The position numbers and the translations under genes were made by a program. A stretch of DNA of 64,000 bases from Zoroaster sp. YZ-2022 (Eukaryota; Echinodermata; Asteroidea; Forcipulatida; Zoroasteridae), in contig CM055819.1 in NCBI GenBank assembly GCA_029582265.1, positions 7,624,135-7,688,134 of the forward strand, read 5' to 3'. Positions 10,019-21,269 of the stretch are shown piece after piece (position 1 is the stretch's first letter; every line of letters starts with the position of its first letter). Below the pieces are notes generated by a model. The model was not told where the DNA came from. It saw nothing but the letters and a program-made list of their open reading frames with translations, and ran no database searches.

Positions 10019-10686
10019 GTTTGCATGAACTTTGGGCTCCTCTATCTTGCATGAAACGGCATGATCAAAATAGTGTGTTTCCCTAATTTGAGAAAAAGAC
10101 CCCCCCCCAAAAAAAAGCTAAACCAAAACACCATTGCTTCTATAATCTTTCCTTCCTTCATGCATCTGTAACCCTTTCCCCTCCTAATTTAGACAACATA
10201 GTCGTCGCTCGTTAAAAGAAAAATAGAATTTGAAAAAGAAAGACGAAATTGTAAGTAGGAGAAACTTAAAGTTGCTTCAGCTTGACAAGGGAACGTCACA
10301 GTTGGAGATGTGTGATTTTTGGAATGGACAGTCTACAGGGTGAGACCACAGCAGGGAAAACATGCTTAGCAGTGCAATTTAGTAAGCAGGTTTGGTTGGA
10401 CACCATGCCAATTGCTCACACTTAACCCGCTCAGCTGGTCTATTTTGCTTAAAGGGAAGAAACGTTATTGGTTGTTATCCGATCACAAAGATACCAAACG
10501 ATTATCCGAAAGCAAACTTGATTTGAGGTTGGCAAAAATAGCAATCATCCTGAAAAACTTATTCTGTCTGAAGTGTTTTGTTAATTTCAGAGAATACTCA
10601 AACAAAAATATGGCTTTTTACCCCCCCAAAAAAGAGATGCCATATGCTAAGGTTATATATATATATATATATATAGGTTGGTGAAA

Positions 10687-10830
10687 TTCTTGCGTCGGGA
10701 GATAAACTCAGGCGACTCGGGCGGGATATCCTGCCCGAGTCGCCTGTGTAGTTTTCTCACAGACACTCGGGAAAGCACTGAGCATACAGTGCTATACACA
10801 CGTCGGTGTAGGGCCAAATTAAATCAATAT
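10687..10830 (+). mobile_element. SINE fragment with 17-bp-arm hairpin
   Basis: AGGCGACTCGGGCGGGA and TCCTGCCCGAGTCGCCT (10709-10745) are near-perfect inverted repeats. Downstream CACAGACACTCGGGAAAGCA, ACAGTGCTATACACAC and GTGTAGGGC match, in opposite orientation, the element at 45447-45600, which still has a tRNA-like head. This copy lacks that head. Confidence 0.55.
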
Positions 10831-11108
10831 GCTAAGGTTGTTGGCAAAGTTTTTTTGGGGAGTAATCGTGAATGCCTTATCTCACCTTTCTTATGACTTA
10901 GACTCCACATTGAGCTGAAACTTTCACAGGTTGGTTGTATAATATAAATTTGTAAACAATTCCCAGTTTGAATTTAGGAAAGAGTACTTTTTCCTTAGTT
11001 CTGTGTTTAATAGAATACAACAAAAATCTGCATACAATTTCCACTATTTTCTTGTGAAGGTAATAAGCTGACACTTCCACAGGTTGGTTATTTAATGTAA
11101 ATCTTGAT

Positions 11109-11830
11109 TTAAAAAAGAAGAAGAATAAGCATGATCATAGAAGCAGTTTTGTCAACATGACCAATGTTGTACCTTCCCTTCAATGTACATCTTGATTCAA
11201 AGAGAGTAAGCATACTCACAGAAGCAGTTTGGCCAACATTACCAATGTTGTACCTTCCCTTCAATGTACATCTTGATTCAAAGAGAGTAAGCATACTCAC
11301 AGAAGCAGTTTGGCCAACATTACCAATGTTGTACCTTCCTTTCAATGTACATCTTGATTCAAAGAGAGTAAGCATACTCACAGAAGCAGTTTTGCCAACA
11401 TTACCAATGTTGTACCTTCCCTTCAATGTACATCTTGATTCAAAGAGAGTAAGCATACTCATAGAAGCAGTTTGGCCAACATTACCAATGTTGTACCTTC
11501 CCTTCAATGTACATCTTGATTCAAAGAGAGTAAGCATACTCATAGAAGCAGTTTGGCCAACATTACCAATGTTGTACCTTCCCTTCAATGTACATCTTGA
11601 TTCAAAGAGAGTAAGCATACTCATAGAAGCAGTTTGGCCAACATTACCAATGTTGTACCTTCCCTTCAATGTATATCTTGATTCAAAGAGAGTAAGCATA
11701 CTCATAGAAGCAGTTTGGCCAACATTACCAATGTTGTACCTTCCCTTCAATGTATATCTTGATTCAAAGAGAGTAAGCATACTCATAGAAGCAGAGTTGT
11801 CAACATGACCAGTGTTGTGCCTTCCCTTTA
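11109..11830. repeat. Minisatellite, 81-bp unit, 8 full copies plus a partial
   Basis: CCAATGTTGTACCTTCCCTT starts at 11161 and repeats every 81 bp to 11728, with a diverged copy at 11809. Because 81 is a multiple of three and no stop occurs in some frames, both strands stay open over the array (269 codons on the minus strand). Related pieces: 14310-14410, 19198-19255, 19415-19460, 23515-23850 (inverted, 4 copies), 32275-32350, 33945-34010 and 53860-53930. Confidence 0.92.
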
Positions 11831-12251
11831 ACAAAGTATTTTCACAGCAAGGTTTTCTGGTTTTCGGCTTGGGAGCTAAAAGAAATTTGCCCATTGTGAA
11901 TTCACACAGGTTTGTCAATCACTGTGTTCGGTTTGTCATCAGGGCACGGTGAGCAGACATTTGAGTATTAATTAAAGCTCTTTAGTAGAAGCACGCTTCT
12001 CAAAAGGTGATGTCCCCATTTCTTTCTGCTAGAAGCCACATTTTCGAATCACATTTGAACCAGTCAGTCCTTTCTTACCTATCTTATCTCACAATATTTT
12101 CTTGATAAGATAACACACTACAGATAACACTAACACATAACACTAACACATATTCTACAATGCTGCATAACAAATTCTAATTCCCTACTAATTGCTATCA
12201 AACAATCTTATTGAATCATTCAAAACTACTACTGGGATAAAAAAAACTTGA

Positions 12252-12681
12252 CATATATATATATGACATAAAACACAATAAAGGGGGCCACTTTCCTACC
12301 GTCACGTTAGCAGTTTTTCTAATGGTTGTAATTTTTTTTTAATATCTGAAATCACCCAAAAAGACTTTCAACATTTGAATAGACATGCATGCTTATCCTA
12401 AAGATAATTTGAGTTGATTATTACTATTATTTTTTTAATTACCTTAAAATTTCCATCAACAAATGGACGGAAAAGTGAGGTAACTTTTTCCGTCCAATTT
12501 TTATGGAAATTTGAGGGTGAAAAAAAAAGAAAAGAAAGTATAAGCCTGCATGTCCATTCACATGTTGAAACACTTTTTGGTCGGTTTCAGGTACTTAAAG
12601 ATAAATAACAACCATTGGAAAAACTGCTAACGTGACGGATGCAAAGTGGCCCCCTTTATTGTGTTTTATGTCATATATATT
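12252..12681. mobile_element. Large foldback MITE, about 75-80 bp arms
   Basis: The left arm (about 12252-12330: ATGACATAAAACACAATAAA, GGGGGCCACTTT, GTCACGTTAGCAGTTTTTC) is inverted at the right (about 12607-12681: AAACTGCTAACGTGACGG, AAGTGGCCCCCTTTATTGTG, TTTTATGTCATATATA). The centre holds a second palindrome (ATGGACGGAAAAGTGAGG and TTTTTCCGTCCA, 12460-12500). No open frame. Confidence 0.75.
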
Positions 12682-12835
12682 CTGTGTGAATTCTTGTTTT
12701 ACTCATTGTTTCATTTGTTTTATTGGTACATGGCTAGTTTACTTGTAGAAAAGGATGAAAATGGTATTCCATGAAATAATTTCTTTAAGTAATTGATTAA
12801 AGAATCGGGAAAAAGAGTTGGTAAGAGAACACATT

Positions 12836-13052
12836 ACAGGGACAATATCGTCATGATCAACAGGGCATGGAATTGGAACACTAGTTTTAGATTAACTCTT
12901 AGTGACTGAAAATAACAGCCCCACATGATGAGGTCATATTACTGTTGCTGCTGTGTAAATGAGCCAGTAATTTTTCTGTCACTTAAATTAGGACACCGAT
13001 TCCATGCCCTGTTGAACGTCTGGTCTGATTGTGACGATATTGTTCCTTTAAG
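12836..13052. mobile_element. Foldback MITE (AGGGGCAATATC family), copy 2
   Basis: Left end AGGGACAATATCGTCATGAT with ATCAACAGGGCATGGAAT, right end CCATGCCCTGTTGAACG and TGACGATATTGTTCCT|TTAA. Same arrangement as 2578-2785. The left TTAA is degraded to TTAC. Confidence 0.6.
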
Positions 13053-13209
13053 TAAAAGATGCTTCAGGTCAAATAATTGCACTCGCAGGACTAAAAAGGA
13101 TTTTTGCACAATGTTGCAATAAGTTATTTTGTAAAAATATCTTATTTGAAAGTGATTAACTGCCTTTTGACAAAATAAATGGCAATTTACCAATAAAAAC
13201 AATTACAGT

Positions 13210-13230
13210 GAAAACCATGGAATATATATA

Positions 13231-13265
<35 letters not shown>

Positions 13266-13393
13266 GTGTGTGTAGGCACTGGCAAGGTTGTGGGGACCTA
13301 TAACAAAAGGGATGGCAAGAACGCCGTATCTGTGGGGACATTTTCATGTCCCCACAACTGCGTCTAATAGCGAGTGTATGTCCCCACAACTAC

Positions 13394-13424
<31 letters not shown>

Positions 13425-13435
13425 ATGTATGTATG

Positions 13436-13472
<37 letters not shown>
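13210..13472. repeat. Microsatellite pair around a small palindrome
   Basis: (TA)n then (TGTA)n and (TG)n at 13223-13274; (TG)n, (TGTA)n and (TA)n again at 13393-13470. Between them GTTGTGGGGACC and GTCCCCACAAC are inverted, and TGTCCCCACAACT recurs once more. Confidence 0.75.
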
Positions 13473-13473
<1 letters not shown>

Positions 13474-14000
13474 GGCTTAAAATGATTTCAATTTCTTTTG
13501 TCGTATTTCTTTTATTTTCTTTATGATATTTCAGCAATCAATTAATTCTAGAAATGGTTAAGATTATCAAATCAAATTTTAAGCAAAACTTGGCTATTTA
13601 AGAGGATTTCCTGTGAAAAATCAGATTGTTTGCAATTTAGAATTGTGACATCTAACCAGGGATAAGTTATAATTAACATTCTTAATTTGGTAATCTTATT
13701 AAGTGCAATTTCATTCTGATGTGGTTGAAAGGAATGTACAATATTGGTATTCTGAAGAAAACAAATCTTGGTGTAAAGTTGACATCAGTATCAATCATTC
13801 TGGCAAGTAATTACATCTGAAGTGTTTTTATTAAAAAAAAAAACTTGCTGTAAAGTTGATGATGGTATCGAACATCCCTCAAAACATTTCTTTCTGAGGT
13901 TCTAGCATTTCAGGAAAATTAGTAAAACAATTTCATAACTGAATTTCCATCTCAATTAGATCAAAATTCCATGTGAGACTAACTATGTAACCATGAGTTT

Positions 14001-14224
14001 AAGCAAAGACAGTTTGCAGTGACACCGTGTGAAAAATCTAAGTAGTAAACTAGTTCTGGAAAGAACTGGTGGTTACAACTCGTCGTTTCGATCAGTCTGC
14101 TCGGATCGTCTTCAGGAGAACCACCAGCTCTTCTCAGAACGAATTACTACTCAAAAGAGAATTTTCACATGGTGTCACCGCAAACAGTCTTTACTGATCC
14201 TTTTCACCATGCAAAGCAACAAAT
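14001..14224. mobile_element. Foldback MITE (CACCGCAAAC family), most complete copy
   Basis: Left: AAAGACAGTTTGCAGTGACA, CCGTGTGAAAAATC, AGTAGTAAACTAGTTCTGGA, AAGAACTGGTGGTTACAACT. Right (inverted): ACCACCAGCTCTTCTCAGAA, TTACTACTCAAAAGAGAATT, TTCACATGGTGTCACCGCAA, ACAGTCTTTACTGATCC. The centre is ACTCGTCGTTTCGATCAGTC. About 95-bp arms; no coding capacity. Confidence 0.75.
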
Positions 14225-14424
14225 ATTGAATATAAGTTTGTTGAACAACAATATTTCATGCTTTAAAAAAAATATTTTTTGTATGACATGGAATAATAAG
14301 CAAAACCTTTCACATGATAGTTGTTTAATGTAAATTTTGTTGCAAAGAAAGTAAGCATACTCCTACAAGCAAATTTGTAAACATTACCAATGTTGTACCT
14401 TCCCTTTTGAATATGTAGATTCGG

Positions 14425-15755
14425 TGTGAATCCACAATTTGTTTTGGGAAATAAAAACGTTATACACCTTTCCTTACTTTCAAATGTAATTTGCTTTCAA
14501 GTGAGACATTTCACAAAGTGACCGAAGCATGGTTTATCAGTTCTTAGTTGCAGTTGTTTGACAAGCAACGAACGGATCACGCTGCATCCTGAATTCATTT
14601 GTTCACTTATTTACTTGTTATAGCCATGCTCTGGTTGTTTGTTTGTTTTGTGAAATTTAGTGAAATGGTAAAATAAGGATTCACACGGAATATACATCTT
14701 CGATATTTCCGTTGATTAAATTCACTTTTGTTGAGAGTGGCGTGAGTTTTTCCACAATATAATTGCACAATTTTTGGTTCAGAACTGAAATGGAGAAGAA
14801 AGAAGAAAAAAACTAAAAAGATGGAACAAAAGTAATATCATAAAAGGATATTGAAGTGAATTCTGTTGAAGGTGTATCTTTTCAACCAGGTTCATTAAAG
14901 ATTAGGAAACCCTGGTTAAGTTTAGGAAACTCTGGTTAAGTTTTTAACCATGGTTAAAATGCATGTAACGAAACCCCAGGCCATACCCCCGATGCCTGAA
15001 CATCAACCAATGCAAAGAATGGTCTTAAATGCATGTTTTCTTGCTGCAGAATGGAAAGCTCATATGCTCAGCATGGCATAGCCGAATATTGAGAGCGCCA
15101 AGATACTTGATTTATCTTTGAAAATGTTTATTTTTCATAATGATCTATTTTTCATTGGGAAACCAGCTTCTATCCGTAGTTATTGGTTTCTATAGAAACC
15201 AATTCATCAATATAACAGTTCTACTTTAAGTTAATAGAAATTGTTCTTAATAACCTTTTTCATACTAATTTGTTCATTTTATAGATATAGGAAGGTTCTT
15301 CGTTTATTTATGTATTGTAAAACATGATTTTCGCATGAATTGGAAGTTAAGCCAGAGTTAAGCCAGGCAAAAGTGACCAAGATATAAGGAATGCAGTTTA
15401 TTTCTACAATTTTAACTTTGGCTTGGTAAAAAAAATAAAACAACTCAACTGGATAGAAAATGACCTGGAAGTACCTCTTGGCTAATGACTGGGGGAATAT
15501 GGATGGATTCGTCTGAACTGTATTTCTATATCGGCTATTGTTCATTACTTCGAAACTTTTGCCAAACCACTCGTGCAAAAAAAATGTTTTTTACATTAAA
15601 TATTGTTTTACAAGTATTAAGTGTTTAGTTAACACACTAGTTACAGTTGAGACACTTAAACTTAGATAAATGACTACCAGTTCTCAAGTCAGTGACCTTT
15701 TGGTCAGTATCAGTTGCTACGGATGTTGACTCGTGCATATCCCACTCCTGCCACC
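14425..15755. other. AT-rich intron stretch, nothing recognised
   Basis: The rest of the intron between loop 2 and the SH1 exon. I see no exon, no long inverted repeat and no tandem array. A short GGAAACCCTGGTTAAGTTTA-like duplication occurs near 14905-14945. Confidence 0.4.
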
Positions 15756-15760
15756 AACAG

Positions 15761-15966
15761 GAACAACTGAACCGTCTGATGAACACCCTGTTCAACACCA
15801 AGCCTCACTTCGTCCGCTGCATCATCCCCAATGAGCACAAGAAGCCCGGTGTCATCGACGCCCGCCTGGTCCTCCACCAGCTGGCTTGCAATGGTGTGTT
15901 GGAAGGTATCCGTATCTGCCGTAAGGGATTCCCCAACCGCATGCCCTTCTCTGACTTCAAACAAAG
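15761..15966 (+). CDS. Mhc: Mhc exon (window 6): actin-binding helix and SH1/SH2 region
   Basis: 68 codons plus two bases (phase 0 in, 2 out), residues 230-298. Reads [20 protein letters not shown] then [40 protein letters not shown]. The two conserved thiols, SH2 (LACNG) and SH1 ([10 protein letters not shown]), are present. Acceptor CCACCAACAG, donor GTGAGT. It follows either loop-2 exon in phase 0. Confidence 0.98.
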
Positions 15967-16585
15967 GTGAGTTTGTGCCTTCTTTTTCTAAGTAAAGATG
16001 CATCGCATGGGTGTTTCCAGCGCATTCTGGAATGTTTTTGATTTCCTTGGAACATTGATAATTTCCTTTTTAGAAAGGAAAACAAATACTTTGAAATGAG
16101 ACATTTCACAAAATAATTGTCAGAAGTTTGGTGGCAAAAGTGGCAAAAGTGGTAAAATGAAATTGGACCCACCATAAATTCATTTTGGTACATATTTATT
16201 GCCAAACCGTGCTTTTCATGATTATTTTGAGAAATGTGTAATTTAAAGCATTATTTTCTTCTTTCCTGAAGTAAAATAGGAACGTTCGTTTAAAAAAGAA
16301 AAGTCAAGGAAAATGCAAAAACCACAGGCAATACATCTTTAAATATATGGATCCCTTGTTATTGGCAAAATGGTGAAGCCATGTTTGTCCTGGATTTATC
16401 GCCATGGTGAATACTAATTTTGAGTTCATTTGATTAAAACCAAACTGATGGAGCCGCTGTCGCTGCAGAGTGAAGTGTTTCCTCAGCATTTGGTGATCAC
16501 TTTTGGAGGTTTTCAGGGAATCGATTTATTCAAACATTTTGGATAGCAAACATTTTAAAGCAGAAAGTTTGTCGACTGTATGTTA

Positions 16586-16656
16586 AGTAAGACTAATTGC
16601 GGTGACACCATGTGGAATCTCAATTGAGCAGTAATTAGTTCTGAAAAGAACTGGAG
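16586..16656. mobile_element. CACCGCAAAC-family MITE fragment
   Basis: GCGGTGACACCATGTGGAAT, TTGAGCAGTAATTAGTTCTG and AAAAGAACTGG match the left arm of the 14001 element. The right arm is missing. Downstream (16810-16852) there is one end of a GCTTAGCAG-family element (GCTTAGTGGCTCTATGAAAT). Confidence 0.5.
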
Positions 16657-16945
16657 GTACAACGCAAAAAAAAAATGTTATACAAATTTTGAAGAGTAAA
16701 TCTTGAAATTTGATTAGCAAATTGTGTGCATCTTGCGTAGTATATTTTGCTATGCAATATAAATGAAAAAGCATTCACTGGGTTTCTATTGAAGTCCTAA
16801 ATTTGCTATGTAATATTTTCTGCTTAGTGGCTCTATGAAATTGGGCCCTGTGGGGGAATCCATGATATGCATTGAAGAAGTTACTCTCTGTGAACGAATC
16901 AAGGATAGACAAAGTAATGAAACTTGGCGTTTCTTCTTCTCCTAG

Positions 16946-17066
16946 ATACATGATCTTGAATCCAAGCTCTGTACCCCAGGGCTTCATGGACAGCCGTAAG
17001 GCCTGTGATCTGCTGCTCAGGTCCTTGGATCTGGAAGCAAACGAGTACCGCATGGGTCACACTAAG
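16946..17066 (+). CDS. Mhc: Mhc exon (window 7): converter
   Basis: One base completing Arg plus 40 codons (phase 2 in, 0 out), residues 299-338. Reads [20 protein letters not shown], then [20 protein letters not shown]. This is the converter, which turns relay movement into lever swing. Acceptor TTCTTCTCCTAG, donor GTATGT. In insects this exon is alternatively spliced; no second version was seen in the flanking introns. Confidence 0.97.
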
Positions 17067-17294
17067 GTATGTCTAGAAGGTGTCTCTTTTAGGATCACAG
17101 CACCCTGGAGATTCCTTAAAGGGGAAGGAAAAGACCTTTTCATATGAAGGAGTGTGGCATTGGCCAATGGTCCTTGGAGGGACCTTTGAGCAATTGTTAA
17201 ACGATTCAATGGTTGAATGATTGAGCCAAAAGTTATTTTCAACGCTTGAATGTGCCTAGCTCAACTGGCCCTCCTTGGTCAGACAAAAGGGCTA

Positions 17295-17641
17295 TTAACC
17301 CTTATCCGCCGATCTACGTGATAACCCGTAGATATGTAAAACGCTACAAATGCCGACCTACGTGATTTTCCGTACCGTGTTTTTGTCCAATTCTAATTTA
17401 CTACGTTTTTCCGATGACTGTATTTCATGATTATAGATATGAAATTAGACAAGTCTGACATCATAATAATGTGCATGTTCTCCTCTTTCCATCAGTATAT
17501 AATGTGTCTGTGTCAGTGATTGTAATATTCTCTAAATAAGGAATCTTTCTGATTGTGTGCAAAAAATAATGTATCTCTGTGCGGAGGCTTAGGCACATAC
17601 AGTCTTTTGAGTGTTTACATGGTTAGGCGGATATGGGTTAA
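17295..17641. mobile_element. TTAA-flanked MITE (CCCTTATCCGCC family)
   Basis: TTAA|CCCTTATCCGCC on the left and GGCGGATATGGG|TTAA on the right: inverted ends, duplicated TTAA and ends starting CCC, all as in piggyBac-type elements. 339 bp between the TTAAs. No transposase and no second copy seen in this window. Confidence 0.7.
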
Positions 17642-17946
17642 GGGATTACTGCCTGTTGTGTAGGGAGGATTAGTGAAGGATTAGCAGTGGCAGTGCCATT
17701 GATGTTCCAGAAGACAGTAGCTGCTTTTGTGGGTGTTAGGACTGTCAATTATCACTTCTTTTATCTGCTTCCAGAAGCTGTTCCATGCAGAACAGTTGCT
17801 TTCAAATCTGGTATTACAAGTGAAGCCAGCTTAATGAATAGTTTGGGCCAATAGTTTGACGATTGCTCAGTGGGCCCTGAGAGGACTGTAGGCCTTACGT
17901 TGCTATGACTTCCCTCTTACCAATCCTATTGCTTGGTTTTCTACAG

Positions 17947-18083
17947 GTGTTTTTCCGTGCTGGTGTCCTGGGTCAACTTGAAGACATGCGCGACGAGCGT
18001 CTCTCCAGAATCCTGTCCCTCCTCCAGTCATGTTGCCGTGGTTTCCTCATGCGTAAGATCTACAAGAAGATCTTGGACCAGAG
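17947..18083 (+). CDS. Mhc: Mhc exon (window 8): lever arm, first IQ motif
   Basis: 45 codons plus two bases (phase 0 in, 2 out). Reads VFFRAGVLGQLEDMRDERLS, then RILSLLQSCCRGFLMRKIYK. The second half is the IQ1-type segment that binds the essential light chain (core LQSCCRGFLMRK). Acceptor GGTTTTCTACAG, donor GTTAGA. The 879-base intron before it contains the TTAA MITE at 17295-17641. Confidence 0.97.
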
Positions 18084-18446
18084 GTTAGACAAAGAAAGAT
18101 GTTTTTTTCCCCTGTACCAATTATGTATGATCTTCCCATCGAGAGAACTCAACAAATTTATTATGGGTCACTGCGGGTCATAATAAAAGGCGTCAAGGCC
18201 TGGATTCGGTATCAAGGCCTACATCTCAAGGTGTCAAGGGTTTTTCTCATTGACAATGAGTAGAAATAGCTGACAACAACATGAACATGAAGAATATTAT
18301 GAGTAGGGAGTGTAACACGAACACAATGTGGCAAATTTCCTTGACCTCAAAATTCATCATGCATGACGTCTGAGGATACATAGGCCTAAGCTAAACACGT
18401 TATCAGACTTATCAAAATTTAGGGGGTGACATTTCTTTTGCTGTTA

Positions 18447-18451
<5 letters not shown>

Positions 18452-18481
<30 letters not shown>

Positions 18482-18486
18482 TATTG

Positions 18487-18566
<80 letters not shown>
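18452..18566. repeat. (TA)n microsatellite
   Basis: Three TA runs separated by TATTATTGT and GCAA, preceded by (TG)n. It is flanked on both sides by related text: CAAGGCCTGGATTCGG and AAGGCCTACATCTCAAGG at 18196-18232 versus TTGAGATGTAGG, GAATCCAGTCCTTGATGCC at 18598-18660. The whole segment 18190-18665 is thus an imperfect inverted repeat. Confidence 0.8.
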
Positions 18567-18568
<2 letters not shown>

Positions 18569-19501
18569 TTTTGTTTGAATTTCTAAACCCTTGATGCCTT
18601 GAGATGTAGGCTTTGATGCCGAATCCAGTCCTTGATGCCGCGAATCCAGTCCTTGATGCCTTTTAGTATGACTGGTCACTGCTAATAAACAAACCATTCT
18701 GGTATCAGAGTTGTTACCTCATGAAGGATTCTTGTGCAGAAATTGGCCTATCAGTGCCATTAATAACGGCGCAAATATATGCATTTCAGTCTAGATAGCA
18801 ATCACCATTGACGTTTCGTAATCGAACTATGTACGCAGTTTAAACTGAAAACAAAAAGAAAAGCATGGCTACTTGTCATTCAGTGTGGTTGTAACATTGA
18901 TGGACAACGTCTGGGGAGGCGAGGTTTAAAAAAAAATTTTTTTTAAAAGTATTTTGATAATTAACTATGGACTAGCATGCATTATGCAAATTGGCTTGCA
19001 CATGTGAACGGTGTTATTTGTCTACACCTCTTGGTAGAAACTCAGTCAGAGTCAACATGTACAGAAAATATTATTCTTTATATCAAGCTTGTCGGAGATA
19101 AAGGCATTACATATCATGTTACGTACTCGGTGTGTACATGGCCGTTCAGCGAATCTGATTCAATGAGGGATTTGTGATAAGCAGCTGTCGTTTGACCCAG
19201 TAAGCATACTCTTCGAAACAGTTTTACCAGCATTACCAATGTTTTACCTTCCGTATAGTATAAACATAAAGACACACGTTTTATTTCAAGCTTGTCAGAG
19301 ATAATGGCGTCACATACTATGAGCTTGTTTTGCGGTCAGCGTGCATCCGTCCAACTCAGCAAATATGATTGTTCAATGAGGGATTTTGATTGGCAGCTGT
19401 CGATTGGCCCAGTAAGCCTACTCATCGAAGCGGTTTCGCCAACTTGTTGTACCTTCTGTTTAGTTTTGAAACCGAGTCGTCTGTGCTTGTCCCCCCCCTA
19501 G

Positions 19502-19757
19502 GGTCGGCCTGGCAGTACTTCAGCGTAACATCCGTAAATACCTTGTGCTGCGTAACTGGGGATGGTGGCGTCTGTACACCAAGGTCAAGCCACTGCTGAA
19601 CGTGGCCCGTGCTGAGGACGAGATGAAGGCCATGGACGAGGAACTCCAGAAGGCAAAGGACAAGGCCTCAAGGGAGGAGAAAGAGCGTAGGATCCTTGAG
19701 GACAAGAACACCGAGCTGCTGAAAGAGAAGAATGACTTCTTCATGCAGCTCCAACAG
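19502..19757 (+). CDS. Mhc: Mhc exon (window 9): second IQ motif, head-rod junction, start of S2
   Basis: One base plus 85 codons (phase 2 in, 0 out), to residue 469. [20 protein letters not shown] is the IQ2-type site for the regulatory light chain. [20 protein letters not shown] is the hook and the proline-marked start of the coiled coil. The usual NWPWW has Gly in place of the first Pro; the junction proline in KVKPLL is kept. Acceptor CCCCCCCCTAG, donor GTAAGC. From here on the protein is heptad-repeat coiled coil. Confidence 0.97.
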
Positions 19758-20039
19758 GTAAGCTACGTAAAAAAAAAAATTTAAAACACAAATTTAAAAA
19801 AAAAAGAAGGTCATCATCCTGTAAAAATTACGCTTTTATCTTTCATTAGTTCCTCATAGACCATTTCTTACACATGTACGAAATGTGACAATTTCCTATG
19901 GAAGCATCCTATTTGTTGGTAGTCAAATGCAGCACAATTTGGACCGGACAGTTCAAGTCAATGATAGAGCAATACTATGTTAATGAGTATGTACTACACG
20001 TTACAATGTCCATAGTATGGGAAACCTATGCACCACGCA

Positions 20040-20208
20040 TTTTCGTTGATCTTTCATAATTCAGCACTTATGGCCTGTACTTCTTGCCAGGTAGTAATTT
20101 TTCTCCATTTGAAGAGCTGAAAGTACCAGTTTCCAACAGTACTTGTTTAAAAAAAAAAAGATTTCTCCTTGGAGGATTTTGGAGGATTTGGGGTGGTTAG
20201 CGTTAATG
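20040..20208. repeat. Truncated copy of the 3870-4090 element
   Basis: TTTTCGTTGATCTTTCATAA, GGTAGTAATTTTTCTCC, AAGTACCAGTTTCCAACAGT and, at the end, GGATTTGGGGTGGTTAGCGT. Same order as at 3870-4090. Confidence 0.55.
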
Positions 20209-20349
20209 TCATTCTGTCTTGAAGCCCTCATCGATTATTGGAGGAACATTTGTTGCTTATACATAGAAACACGCCTTAAAAGTTGTTCCAGTCAGAATCG
20301 ATGTTGTTACCCGAGTCTAGTTAGCCTGAATTGTTTTGTTGTTGTACAG

Positions 20350-20430
20350 GAACAAGAGAATTCTGCTGAAATTGACGAGAAGCTGATGAAGGTCATGGGC
20401 CAGAAGGGGGATCTTGAAACACAACTTGCA
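20350..20430 (+). CDS. Mhc: Mhc exon (window 10): S2 coiled coil
   Basis: 27 codons, phase 0/0, residues 470-496: EQENSAEIDEKLMKVMGQKG then DLETQLA. Short S2 segment corresponding to vertebrate text around QLIKTKIQLEAKI. Acceptor GTTGTTGTACAG, donor GTAAGT. Confidence 0.93.
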
Positions 20431-20537
20431 GTAAGTCCCGGTATTCGGAAACATTATCAATCTTTCCTGTATTACACAAATGCCCTGACATACAACATGA
20501 AATACCCTGATTTTCATCATTACTGAAACATTAGGCC

Positions 20538-20910
20538 TTTTAATAATAATAATAATAATAATAGACTTATATAGCGCACGTATCCACCAAACTGGTGCTC
20601 AAGGCGCATGACATTATTACCCCTGCTCATCAGGTTCATAAATCATCCCTGAAACCATCTCAGCTCCCTGGGGAGTATACAGCTCAATTGCTGCCATTGC
20701 AGCGCATATAGGGCTAATCAAACACAACAACCAACTCTGCCCTCACAGGTACCCATTTACCGCTGGGTGGAGAGAAGCAATTATGGTAAAGTGTCTTGCT
20801 CAAGGACACAAGCACCATGGTCGCGGTTGGGATTCGCACCCACATTCTGACGACTCAGCCATCAGAACACAAATCCGATGCACTAAACCGCTCGACCATG
20901 GCACTCCATT
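20538..20910 (-). mobile_element. tRNA-derived SINE, copy 1
   Basis: On the minus strand the head starts near 20910 as GGAGTGCCATGGTCGAGCGG, which fits a pol III A box. A B-box-like GTGCGAATCCC follows (GTTCGAATCC in other copies). Body motifs on the plus strand: CTCCCTGGGGAGTATACAGC, CAATTGCTGCCATTG, GAGAGAAGCAATTATGG, TCTTGCTCAAGGACACAAGC. The tail is an (ATA)n run at 20543. Sister copies: 28957-29330, 51892-52230, 55308-55660. Confidence 0.8.
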
Positions 20911-21269
20911 TTCCCTTTTATAAAGACACTGTCTTTTAAAAAGACACTGCTCTCACAGCAATATCATTTTGGAAAAGAAAAACCATTCCTATTGGTCGGG
21001 TCTAGGGATAAATTGTCATTCCAATCCATGTAACGTAAAAAAGTACACTAAACTCCTTTTTTAGACATATTGGAGAAAAAATTAGTGTTTGTTTCTTCCG
21101 TATTTGTCTTAATTTTTAACTTTAATGTGATTATTGAGATATAAACCGAACTGCATTGTGAAACGAGAAGATGTGATTTTGGAGATATTGGAGTTATTCA
21201 GTAGGATGTTCAAGGCAAGGTTCGTTTATTTCCACAGTATCAGAATTTGTTAACAAGTATTACAAGTAT

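Noticed and set aside
11109..11830. CRISPR-like array
   Set aside because: Repeats are contiguous with no unique spacers, in a eukaryotic intron.
11109..11918. 269-codon minus-strand and 214-codon plus-strand open frames
   Set aside because: Products of an 81-bp (27-codon) tandem repeat without stops; both strands are open, which marks an artefact.
15967..17946. Alternative converter exon
   Set aside because: Searched by eye for another [16 protein letters not shown] block; none seen.
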